A stretch of 64,000 bases of DNA from contig CAWKIT010000012.1 in the NCBI GenBank assembly GCA_963849695.1, forward strand, positions 67,055 through 131,054, in the 5' to 3' direction. The stretch comes from DASSUW01 sp963849695. GTDB taxonomy: Bacteria > Actinomycetota > Thermoleophilia > Solirubrobacterales > Solirubrobacteraceae. The notes beneath the pieces were generated by a model that was not told the DNA's origin, made no database searches, and worked only from the letters and a program-made list of their open reading frames with translations. The position numbers and the translations under genes were made by a program. Positions 56,146 to 64,000 of the stretch are shown one piece after another (position 1 is the stretch's first letter; every line of letters begins with the position of its first letter).

Positions 56146-57309
56146 CTAGAGGAACGTGCGGCCCTCGCCGCGGTAGGTCGGCACCGTGTCGACCACGCGG
56201 TCCTCGCGGATCAGGTGGAGGACGTCGAACCGCTCGCACAGCTCGCCGGCCTTGGCGTGGCGGAACCAGACGCGCGAGCCGAGCGGCAGGTCGGCCCCCA
56301 GGACCGGGGTCTGGACCTCGCCGGCGCCCTCCTGGCGGTCGAGCCTCAGGCCGGTGGGGAACGCCGGTCGCGGGAGGCGGTCGCGCCCGGCCGGGCCGGA
56401 GGCGGGGTAGCCGCCGCCGAGCACGGTCGCCACGCGCCGGCCCGGGCGCCGAACGACCGGCAGCGCGAAGAAGGCGGCCGGGCGCGGGGTGAAGCTGCTG
56501 TAGGCGTCGAACAGGGTGGGGGCGAACAGGCCCGACCCGGCGGCGACCTCGGTCACGACCGCCTCCGCCGCGGTCGCTGCGACCGAGCCGGTGCCGCCGC
56601 CGTTGACGAACCGCAGCGGCGGGAGCGCCGACACCACGGCGGCGCGCCGCGCCGCCAGCTCACGCGCCGACGCGCGCTGCATGGCGCGCAGGGCAACGCC
56701 GAGCAGCGGGTTGCCGGGCCGGTCGCCGACGCCCGCGATCTGCGCCTCGTACATCATCAGCCCGTCGAGCTCGAGGCCCGGCCGGGCGTCGATCTCGCGC
56801 GCCAGCGCCGCGGCCTGCTCGGGCGTGCGCAGCGGCGAGCGCTTGGCCCCGATCCGCACCCGCCCGCCCAGCGGCCACCAGCCGGCGTCCACCTCGATGC
56901 AGACCCGCACGGGCCCCGCTGCTCCGGCGCTCTGGTGCGCCGCCTCGATCAGGTCGAGGTGCTCGCGGGAGTCGACCATCACCGTCACCCGCTCGCGCGC
57001 CGGCCCGCTCGCCAGCTCGCGCAGCGCGCCCCGGTCGACGGTGGGATAGGCGACGACGACGTCGTCGTGGTCCGCGGCGAGCCACAGCGCCTCGCGCAGC
57101 GTGAACGCCAGCACGCCGGTCAGCCCGGCGCCGAGCGCGCGGTCGATCAGCGCCCGGCACCGCACGGACTTCGACGCCAGCCGCACCGGCTTCCCGCGCG
57201 CGCGTGCCAGCAGGTCGGCGGCATTGGCGTCGAAGGCATCGAGGTCGACGACCGCGAACGGCGGCTCGAGGCCGGCGGTGGCGGTTTCGAGACGGGCCTG
57301 CAAGGGCAC
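56146..57309 (-). CDS. PLP fold-III enzyme, D-threonine aldolase / amino-acid deaminase-like
   Basis: A 387-aa protein with an alanine-racemase-type N-terminal barrel (FAVVDLDAFDANAADLLARA; PLP Lys47 in VRLASKSVRC) and the D-threonine-aldolase-like C-terminal beta domain (RPAAFFALPVVRRPGRRVAT; GSRVWFRHAKAGELCERFDV), whose His and Cys residues bind a divalent metal in that family. A D-amino-acid aldolase or dehydratase is likely; racemase is less so. GTG start at 57309. Confidence 0.83.
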   Translation of the reverse strand: MPLQARLETATAGLEPPFAVVDLDAFDANAADLLARARGKPVRLASKSVRCRALIDRALGAGLTGVLAFTLREALWLAADHDDVVVAYPTVDRGALRELASGPARERVTVMVDSREHLDLIEAAHQSAGAAGPVRVCIEVDAGWWPLGGRVRIGAKRSPLRTPEQAAALAREIDARPGLELDGLMMYEAQIAGVGDRPGNPLLGVALRAMQRASARELAARRAAVVSALPPLRFVNGGGTGSVAATAAEAVVTEVAAGSGLFAPTLFDAYSSFTPRPAAFFALPVVRRPGRRVATVLGGGYPASGPAGRDRLPRPAFPTGLRLDRQEGAGEVQTPVLGADLPLGSRVWFRHAKAGELCERFDVLHLIREDRVVDTVPTYRGEGRTFL

Positions 57310-57334
57310 GGACGGTACCCGGGACGCGATCCGC

Positions 57335-57512
57335 TAGAGTCGCGCGCTGCGTTAGGGGACATAACGCCGAATTCCCGTCCGGCCCTGCCGGCGGGGAACG
57401 GGGGAACCAGTGGCCAGGCAGGCCGGGGGCGAATCGCCGCGAGGGAGCGGCGTAGCGCGACTTTTCTTTCCGCGCGAGTCCGACAGCTAACCCCGTAGGC
57501 GGTGGAGAAAGA
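57335..57512 (+). promoter_or_regulatory. c-di-AMP riboswitch (ydaO-yuaA class) with promoter
   Basis: A -10-like TAGAGT (57335-57340) starts a leader with the conserved ydaO elements: GCGTTAGGGGACATAACGC (hairpin, 57349-57367), GGGGGAACCA (57401-57410), GGGGGCGAATC (57425-57435) and the late ACAGCTAACCCCGTAGGCGG. The arrangement directly upstream of a peptidoglycan hydrolase matches known actinobacterial c-di-AMP riboswitches, which turn expression down when c-di-AMP is high. The exact ends of the aptamer are approximate. Confidence 0.87.
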
Positions 57513-57525
57513 AGGGGATTCGCCC

Positions 57526-58275
57526 GTGGTGTCACGCTGTCGAACGCTCGTTGCCGGCTTGGCCGTCGCCGGTCTCCTGCTGCCCGCCTCCGCATCCGCG
57601 GACTTCGGCGATCGTTCTCTGCGCGAGGGGAGCCGCGGCCACGACGTCCGCGTGCTGCAGGACTTCCTCACCCGCGTCGGCCTCAAGACCACCGTCGACG
57701 GCATGTACGGGCCCGCCACGGCCCGCCGCGTGCGGTCGTGGGAGCGCCGCTCGAGCGTCCGCGTCAACGGCCGCGTCTCGCGCCCCGACGCGCGCGTGCT
57801 GCGCTCGCAGGTCGAGCAGGGGATCCGCGTCCACGCCCCGGCGGTCGAGACGTTCGCCGCGGGCGAGACCGCGACGCTCGGATCGGACGGCCTCGCGGTC
57901 GCCCCGGCGTCGGCGCCGCAGCAGGTCAAGGCCGCGATCGCGGCGGCGAACCGGATCGTCGGCAAGCCGTACAAGTACGGTGGCGGCCACGCCCGCTGGG
58001 AGGACTCCGGCTACGACTGCTCCGGCTCGATGTCGTACGCCCTGCACGGCGCCGGGCTGCTCAACCGCGCGCTCACCTCCGGCGACTTCACGCGCTGGGG
58101 CAGCGCCGGCAAGGGCAGCTGGATCACGATCTACGCCCACGGCGGCCACGGCTTCCTGGTGGTCGCCGGCCTGCGGTTCGACACCGGCTACAACAACGCC
58201 GGCAGCGGCCCGCGCTGGAGCACGCAGATGCGTCCGAGCGACGGCTACACGGTGCGCCACCCAGACGGCTTGTAG
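57526..58275 (+). CDS. Secreted peptidoglycan hydrolase: PG-binding domain plus NlpC/P60-like domain
   Basis: A 249-aa exported enzyme. Signal peptide about 1-26 (LVAGLAVAGLLLPASASA), a PG_binding_1 domain (30-100; REGSRGHDVRVLQDFLTRVG, GMYGPATARRV), and an NlpC/P60-like domain with Cys165 (SGYDCSGSMSYAL) and His208 (YAHGGHGFLVVAG). The GTG at 57526 follows AAGGGG by 8 nt; the earlier GTG at 57502 would place the ribosome-binding site inside the gene. Controlled by the preceding c-di-AMP riboswitch, it links wall turnover to osmotic/second-messenger state. Confidence 0.92.
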   Translation: MVSRCRTLVAGLAVAGLLLPASASADFGDRSLREGSRGHDVRVLQDFLTRVGLKTTVDGMYGPATARRVRSWERRSSVRVNGRVSRPDARVLRSQVEQGIRVHAPAVETFAAGETATLGSDGLAVAPASAPQQVKAAIAAANRIVGKPYKYGGGHARWEDSGYDCSGSMSYALHGAGLLNRALTSGDFTRWGSAGKGSWITIYAHGGHGFLVVAGLRFDTGYNNAGSGPRWSTQMRPSDGYTVRHPDGL

Positions 58276-58285
58276 CCTTCCGCCC

Positions 58286-59425
58286 GTGGCCAAGAGCGAG
58301 CACACGACGCTCGAGGTCGCGCGCCAGGAGGTCCGGCTCTCCAACCCGGCGAAGGTCTACTTCCCGAAGCCGGGCTGGACGAAGCTCGACCTCGCGCAGT
58401 ACTACGTGACCGCCGCCGAAGCCGTGCTCGTCCACGTGCGCGAGCGCCCGACGGTGCTGAAGCGTTTCGTCAACGGCATCCTCGAGGAGCCGATCTGGCA
58501 GAAGCGCGTGCCGCAGAACATCCCCGGGTGGCTGCAGACCGCGACCGTCGACTTCCCGTCCGGGCGCACGGCCGAGGAGCTGGTCGCCAACGACGCCGCC
58601 CACCTCGTGTGGGCGGTCAACCTCGGGGTGATCGACTTCAACCCGTGGCCGGCGCGCCGCGCCGACCTCGACCACCCGGACGAGCTGCGCGTCGACCTCG
58701 ATCCCACGCCCGGCATCGCCTGGGACGCGGTGCGCCGGACGGCGATGGTCGTCAACGAGGTGCTGACCGAGCACGGGCTGCGCGGCTACCCGAAGACCTC
58801 GGGCTCGAAGGGCATCCACGTCAACGTGCGGATCGAGCCGCTGTGGGACTTCCTCGAGGTGCGCCGCGCGGCGCTCGCGCTGGCGCGCGAGGTCGAGCGG
58901 CGCGCGCCCGACCTCGCCACCAGCAAGTGGTGGAAGGAGGAGCGCCACGGCGTATTCGTCGACTACAACCAGAACGCGCGCGACCGCACCGTCGCCTCCG
59001 CCTACTCGGTCCGCCCGACCCCGGACGCGCGGGTGTCGTGCGCGCTCGACTGGGACGAGGTGCCCGACGTCGAGCCCGGCGACCTGCGGATCGACACGGT
59101 GCCCGACCGCCTGAGCACGTTCGGCGACCCGGCGGGCGACATCGACGAGCACCCCGGCTCGCTCGACGGGCTGCACGACCTCGCCCGCCGCGACGAGGAG
59201 GGCGGGCTCGGAGACGCCCCGTGGCCGCCGCACTTCCCGAAGCAGAAGGGCGAGCCCAAGCGCGTCCAGCCGAGCCGCGACCGCGACCGGCCCAAGCACC
59301 GCGGGCGCGCGGGCGACCCGCAGCCCGGCGGCCCGCCGCCCGGTGTGTCAACCGGCGGGCTCCAGCGCGGCTTCGGCTCCAAGCCCCGGACCGGCCAGGG
59401 CCATGAGCACGAGTTCGATCAGTAG
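58286..59425 (+). CDS. LigD-type polymerase (AEP/PrimPol) domain protein
   Basis: A 379-aa stand-alone polymerase domain like that of LigD in non-homologous end joining. Motifs: VRLSNPAKVYFPKPGWTK at the N terminus, the catalytic acids Asp137 and Asp139 in LRVDLDPTPG, and TSGSKGIHVNV. No ligase or nuclease domain is attached, and no Ku gene lies in the window, so it may act with partners elsewhere. The last ~75 residues are a basic Pro/Gly-rich tail. GTG 58286 lies 7 nt after TAGCCT. Confidence 0.88.
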   Translation: MAKSEHTTLEVARQEVRLSNPAKVYFPKPGWTKLDLAQYYVTAAEAVLVHVRERPTVLKRFVNGILEEPIWQKRVPQNIPGWLQTATVDFPSGRTAEELVANDAAHLVWAVNLGVIDFNPWPARRADLDHPDELRVDLDPTPGIAWDAVRRTAMVVNEVLTEHGLRGYPKTSGSKGIHVNVRIEPLWDFLEVRRAALALAREVERRAPDLATSKWWKEERHGVFVDYNQNARDRTVASAYSVRPTPDARVSCALDWDEVPDVEPGDLRIDTVPDRLSTFGDPAGDIDEHPGSLDGLHDLARRDEEGGLGDAPWPPHFPKQKGEPKRVQPSRDRDRPKHRGRAGDPQPGGPPPGVSTGGLQRGFGSKPRTGQGHEHEFDQ

Positions 59426-59628
59426 ACGTCGCGCTCCCTGACCACGGTGCGGCCGGGGTCCCGGCGCGCCGAGGACAGGAAGAAGAACGAGATCACGAGG
59501 CCGATGATGCCGACCACCATCAGGATCAGCCCGATGGTCGAGATCTCGAGGCCCGAGACGTCAGCGTTGACGGCGAAGTAGAGGATCGCCCCGACCGCGA
59601 TCAGAAAGAGTGAGGTTCCGATTCCCAT
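59419..59628 (-). CDS. DUF6458 small membrane protein
   Basis: A 69-aa protein with two TM helices (GTSLFLIAVGAILYFAV and STIGLILMVVGIIGLVISFF) and a short basic C terminus. The opening MGIGTSLFLIAVGAIL is the hallmark of this small actinobacterial family; function unknown. It overlaps the polymerase gene end by 7 bp (convergent) and is divergent from the acyl-CoA dehydrogenase. Confidence 0.85.
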   Translation of the reverse strand: MGIGTSLFLIAVGAILYFAVNADVSGLEISTIGLILMVVGIIGLVISFFFLSSARRDPGRTVVRERDVY

Positions 59629-59656
59629 GGAGTCGGCATTCCCCCATAGGGCACTG

Positions 59657-59731
59657 CGCCAAACTCGCCGGTCGCACCAGCCGTGCGGCGAAGTCGTCGG
59701 CGGCGAGTTTGCCGTACGCCAAACTAGGCGC
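59657..59731. promoter_or_regulatory. Repeated CGCCAAACT half-sites before the acyl-CoA dehydrogenase
   Basis: CAAACTCGCCG (59660-59670) and its exact complement CGGCGAGTTTG (59701-59711) form an inverted repeat, and CGCCAAACT appears again as CGCCAAACTAGGCG immediately before the ATG at 59732. Three related sites in 75 bp between divergent genes suggest regulator binding, for example by a TetR-type fatty-acid regulator, but none is encoded nearby. Confidence 0.5.
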
Positions 59732-60889
<1,158 letters not shown>

Positions 60890-60892
60890 CAC

Positions 60893-61528
60893 ATGTTCTC
60901 CGACCTCCCCACCGGCCGCCGCATCGCCATGACCGCCCTGGTCACGTTCTGCAGCGCGATCCTGATCGTGACGCTGATCGGCGGCCTGTCGAGCATGTAC
61001 GCGGTCCGCCTGATGCAGATCATCGCGTGCGCGCTCGCCTCGATCGTCGTGCTGGCGGCGATCATGGTCGTGGTCACGGGCCGGCTCGCGAACTACACGT
61101 CGCCCGAGGACGACGAGGAGTTCGAGCAGCTCGTGCGCCACTCCGAGCGCCTTGCGCGCGAGAACCTCGCCGCGGAGCCGGACGAGGGGGAGTTCCTCGA
61201 GCTCGATCCGCGCAACCCGGCCGACTTCGAGGAGCTCGTCCGCCAGGCGCTCGACGACCTTCCCGACCTGCTGCTCAAGGCGCTCGACCACGTCGCCGTC
61301 GTGATCTCCGACCAGGGCCGCCGCCACCGCGCCTACGGGCTCTACCAGGGCGACACCGTGTCGCGCGACAACTACCCGGACCGGATCATCATCTTCCGCG
61401 ACACGCTGCTGCGCGACTTCGGCCACGACCCGGACGAGCTGCGCGCCCAGGTCACGCGCACGGTGCGGCACGAGCTGGCACACCACCTCGGCGCCGACGA
61501 GCTGGGCGTGAGGGAGCTGGGGCTGTGA
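60893..61528 (+). CDS. Membrane-anchored zincin metallopeptidase-like protein
   Basis: A 211-aa protein with two N-terminal TM helices (about 12-32 and 40-62), an acidic linker, and a C-terminal zincin domain ending in HELAHHLGADE (His193, Glu194, His197; third ligand Asp202 or Glu203), the arrangement of the small metallopeptidase family also called minimal MTD-like zincins. The active site should face the cytoplasm if the hairpin topology is correct. It is 3 bp from the acyl-CoA dehydrogenase stop and overlaps the DAHP synthase start. Confidence 0.82.
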   Translation: MFSDLPTGRRIAMTALVTFCSAILIVTLIGGLSSMYAVRLMQIIACALASIVVLAAIMVVVTGRLANYTSPEDDEEFEQLVRHSERLARENLAAEPDEGEFLELDPRNPADFEELVRQALDDLPDLLLKALDHVAVVISDQGRRHRAYGLYQGDTVSRDNYPDRIIIFRDTLLRDFGHDPDELRAQVTRTVRHELAHHLGADELGVRELGL

Positions 61529-62565
61529 TGATCGTGATGACACCCGACGCGACGGAGTCGCACATCACCGCAGTGCGCGCGCGGCTCGAGACCACCGGCG
61601 TGCACGTGATCGTGCTGCCGGGCGAGCTGACGACCGCGATCGGGGCGATCGGCGATCCCGAGGGCGTCGCGGAGCTGGGTCTCGAGGGCATGGCGGGCGT
61701 GGACCGGGTGGTGCCGATCTCGCGGCCGTACAAGCTCGCCTCGTCCGAGCTCGCCCACCACGAGCCGACGGTGTTCGAGGTCGACGGCCGGCTGGTCGGC
61801 GGCGAGGAGACCTTCTGCCTGATCGCCGGCCCGTGCACGGTCGAGTCGCGCGAGCAGACGCTCGAGGTGGCCCGCGTGGTGGCGGCGGCGGGGGCGTCGA
61901 TGCTGCGCGGCGGCGCGTTCAAGCCACGCACGTCTCCGTTCGCGTTCAAGGGGCTGGGCGTGCCGGGGCTCGAGGTGCTCGCCGAGGCGCGCGCCGAGAC
62001 CGGGCTGCCGGTGGTCACCGAGTTCCTCGACACCACCCACGCCGACGCGATCGCCGAGCACGCCGACGTGGTCCAGATCGGCGCCCGCAACATGCAGAAC
62101 TACGCGCTGCTCGAGGTGGCGGGCAAGCTCGGCAAGGCGGTGCTGCTCAAGCGCGGGCTGAGCTCCTCGCTCGAGGAGCTGCTGATGGCCGCCGACTACA
62201 TCCTCAAGGAGGGCAACGAGCGCGTGATGCTGTGCGAGCGCGGCATCCGCACGTTCGAGACGGCGACCCGCTTCACGCTCGACCTCTCCGCGGTGCCGTG
62301 GCTGAAGCTGCACTCGCACCTGCCGGTGATCGTCGACCCCAGCCACGCCTCCGGCGACCGCCGGCTGGTCGAGCCGCTCGCCCGCGCGGCGGCCGCGGTC
62401 GGCGCCGACGGGATCATCGTCGAGGTCCACCAGGACCCCGACGAGGCGCTGTGCGACGGCCCCCAGGCGCTCTACGCGCGCGACTTCGCGGGCTTCGCCG
62501 AGCGCGTCGCCGCGCACGCCGCGCTCACCGGCCGGCGCCTGTCTCAGCTGAGCCCGGCCCCCTAG
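61528..62565 (+). CDS. aroF: 3-deoxy-7-phosphoheptulonate (DAHP) synthase, AroA-beta type
   Basis: A 345-aa enzyme condensing PEP and erythrose-4-phosphate at the entry to aromatic amino acid synthesis. An N-terminal ferredoxin-like regulatory domain (about 1-75; MIVMTPDATESHITAVRARL) precedes the TIM barrel with CLIAGPCTVESREQTLE, LRGGAFKPRTSPFAFKG, VLLKRGLSSSLEELLMAADY, and VDPSHASGDR. The one-base-overlap ATG at 61528 is used; GTG 61525 is equally possible. No other shikimate gene is nearby. Confidence 0.94.
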   Translation: MIVMTPDATESHITAVRARLETTGVHVIVLPGELTTAIGAIGDPEGVAELGLEGMAGVDRVVPISRPYKLASSELAHHEPTVFEVDGRLVGGEETFCLIAGPCTVESREQTLEVARVVAAAGASMLRGGAFKPRTSPFAFKGLGVPGLEVLAEARAETGLPVVTEFLDTTHADAIAEHADVVQIGARNMQNYALLEVAGKLGKAVLLKRGLSSSLEELLMAADYILKEGNERVMLCERGIRTFETATRFTLDLSAVPWLKLHSHLPVIVDPSHASGDRRLVEPLARAAAAVGADGIIVEVHQDPDEALCDGPQALYARDFAGFAERVAAHAALTGRRLSQLSPAP

Positions 62566-63022
62566 CGGGACCGTCGAGCCCGCTCGCGGTGCACGTGCGC
62601 ATCGTTGTGCCGGGGTCGCAGGCATCGAGACGGCGTCCTCATCGGCCGGGAGCCTGGGGCACCCGACGATCGTCCTGCGGGGGCGGACCGCGTCATGCCC
62701 TCCCGGAGCAGCGCTCGCAAGCTCGCGCCCGAGCGCTCCGGAAGGCCACGCCGCGCCCCGCCCGTCGACGCCTCGTTCGCACGAGCCGCCGATCTATGCA
62801 CGCGCAACCTGGGGGAGACGCAGCACCGGGCTACCAGGGAACCACAGTCCTAGTGACGTCGCGATCGGAGTACCGATCCCGGGTCATCGGCCGCCCCTCC
62901 GCCGGCGTGTGCAGCCCGGGATCTGACTCAACGATCGCTGCGCTTCGCGCTCCCGGGGGCTCTCGGTCCTGGGCGGCGGCGTCCTTCAAGCCAGCCTGGC
63001 GCCGCCGATCGAGCACGTACGT
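62566..63022. other. Spacer without a clear gene, lower coding quality
   Basis: About 460 bp after the DAHP synthase. No frame has a convincing protein signature. Frame-matched fragments near 62850-62955 and 62960-63020 (for example APPIEHV just before 63023) suggest that the following gene may begin here in another frame, interrupted by an indel. Base composition appears less GC-rich than the rest of the window. Confidence 0.4.
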
Positions 63023-63790
63023 TTGGGATTCACGGCGGATGTTCACGGCGTCGGCTGCACGAGCAGCACGCTCTCCAACGCAGTTCCGAGCGATCAAGTC
63101 CTCCGGTTTGAACCCGAGCTGGGAGCCATGGTCGATGACCTCAACACGGTCCAGGTGACCAACGTCGGGTTCATGGCGGGCGAGGTGGTCTGGACCCTCG
63201 CTCCAACCCAGGACGAGTGCGAGTTCTGGGAAGGCACCAGTGACTGGAACTGGAGCACCGGCGAGCGAACTTGGGCCGCAACGTACCCGAGCTCATTTCG
63301 CGCGATCCGCAGCACTCGCTGGAATGGCGTTGAGTCAATCGCGGGGTTTCGCGTAAATAAGCGGACGCGAGCGTCTGCGCCAACCGTACGCAAGGCGCGA
63401 CGGTTCTTTGGCCGGCCATCGCAGCGTCGGCGCGGCGACAACTTCTGCCGACTTCGCTGGCGACGCCTCGGCCTGACCACCACCTTCGCGAACTCTGGCC
63501 TCGGTAACCCCTGCAGACGCGGCTTGACGCAGTGGGGGCGGGTCCGTGGCGGCTCGGCGCCGTGGACGGCGGCCATCGGTCGGCGCCCTGCTGTAGCGCT
63601 TGGTACGACCGCTTCCTATCTCGACCACCTTGTATTCGACGGACACCACACCGGCGGGCGAGCATGGACGCTCGCGGAGCAGTACGTCCCGTACGGCGAT
63701 GGTGGCTTCGTCCCTACGGTCAGCGCGCTGCTCGACCGCCGCGACCGCACTGTCGGATTTGAGTTCTGGGTCGGAGCGGCCGGCGACTAG
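63023..63790 (+). CDS. Hypothetical protein, possibly damaged (255 codons)
   Basis: An open frame whose first ~95 residues (DVHGVGCTSSTLSNAVPSDQ; TNVGFMAGEVVWTLAPTQDE; EGTSDWNWSTGERTW) and last ~60 (YLDHLVFDGHHTGGRAWTLA; FVPTVSALLDRRDRTVGFEF) look protein-like, while the middle is unusually basic, as if read out of frame. No domain was recognised; Ser/Thr/Trp-rich beta composition would fit a secreted protein. The TTG start is arbitrary. Codon use differs from neighbouring genes, which may indicate horizontal origin. Confidence 0.35.
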   Translation: MGFTADVHGVGCTSSTLSNAVPSDQVLRFEPELGAMVDDLNTVQVTNVGFMAGEVVWTLAPTQDECEFWEGTSDWNWSTGERTWAATYPSSFRAIRSTRWNGVESIAGFRVNKRTRASAPTVRKARRFFGRPSQRRRGDNFCRLRWRRLGLTTTFANSGLGNPCRRGLTQWGRVRGGSAPWTAAIGRRPAVALGTTASYLDHLVFDGHHTGGRAWTLAEQYVPYGDGGFVPTVSALLDRRDRTVGFEFWVGAAGD

Positions 63791-64000
63791 AGGTCGGCGT
63801 GCTCTTTGTTCGCCGCGCCCGTCGTGTGGCTCGAGCCCTATGCGCCGAAGGCGCAACCACGAAAACCGCTCCGCGGGCCCACTGCTCCGTGTCGCGCAAG
63901 CACAAGTCTGGTTCGGGACTCGGGGCCCGCGAGCCGATCCTGCTTTGCCTATGCAGGGACCGAGGTCTCGCGAACGGTGTGGAGCTTTCGCTTCTCGTCC

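Noticed and set aside
63841..63855. TGCGCC-GAA-GGCGCA hairpin after the last frame as a terminator
   Set aside because: Short stem with no T-rich tail, in a region of unclear coding.

Overview
This window is high-GC, densely packed DNA with many 4-bp ATGA or GTGA gene overlaps. It looks like an actinobacterial chromosome, most likely from the Thermoleophilia (Solirubrobacter or Conexibacter type). The pointers are the two CGNR regulators, a DUF6458 protein, a c-di-AMP riboswitch before a cell-wall hydrolase, two-component systems, many probable leaderless starts, and lineage-type proteins with an ALGGSSYAA motif or a CPVC-TM-LysM layout. Taxonomy is inferred from gene content only. No rRNA, tRNA, CRISPR array or intact mobile element was seen.

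Layout. 0-4.7 kb: start of a VOC protein, an alpha/beta hydrolase plus metallo-beta-lactamase-fold pair behind a palindromic operator, a large orphan GAF/PAS histidine kinase, a DUF1348 protein and a VOC protein. 4.7-18.2 kb: a complete-looking myo-inositol regulon on the minus strand (iolE-like, ABC importer, two Gfo/Idh dehydrogenases, an RmlD-like reductase, iolC, iolD, iolB, iolA), divergent from a LacI repressor with two matching palindromes in the shared promoter; a small secreted serine protease is coupled to the repressor. 18.2-21.2 kb: Rieske-sufB-sufD. 21.2-29.6 kb: CGNR regulator, AzlCD exporter, a hypothetical, a YbaK-type deacylase, a CHASE2-adenylate cyclase-cNMP-binding protein coupled to a secreted NHL/FecR-like protein, and an O-methyltransferase. 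29.6-32.5 kb: an unusual cluster of a MinD-type ATPase, a LysM envelope protein and a sigma factor fused to an exported-protein gene. 32.7-37.4 kb: cystathionine beta-synthase and a gamma-synthase/lyase (transsulfuration), a collapsed hydrolase remnant, an NlpC/P60-like hydrolase, a histone H1-like protein and a small metalloprotease.

37.4-49.5 kb: an ATP-grasp enzyme, small zinc-ribbon and CGNR genes, a repeat-rich spacer, an ECF sigma/anti-sigma-like pair, a cytochrome P450, two membrane GT-C glycosyltransferase-like proteins and an OmpR-type two-component system. 49.5-62.6 kb: an amine-oxidase-fold flavoprotein, a PQQ-type sugar dehydrogenase, rhodanese, aldonolactone oxidase, a second orphan NarL-type kinase, a PLP fold-III enzyme, the riboswitch-controlled peptidoglycan hydrolase, a LigD-type polymerase, an acyl-CoA dehydrogenase, a membrane zincin and DAHP synthase. 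62.6-64 kb: poorly coding, apparently lower GC, with one possible damaged gene.

Many well-conserved genes between about 8 and 37 kb are broken by single-base indels, mostly +1, whereas 37-62 kb looks clean. These breaks are treated as probable sequence or assembly errors unless stated otherwise, and full gene extents are given. Several genes show a -10 hexamer ending 6-7 nt before the start codon, suggesting leaderless mRNAs.
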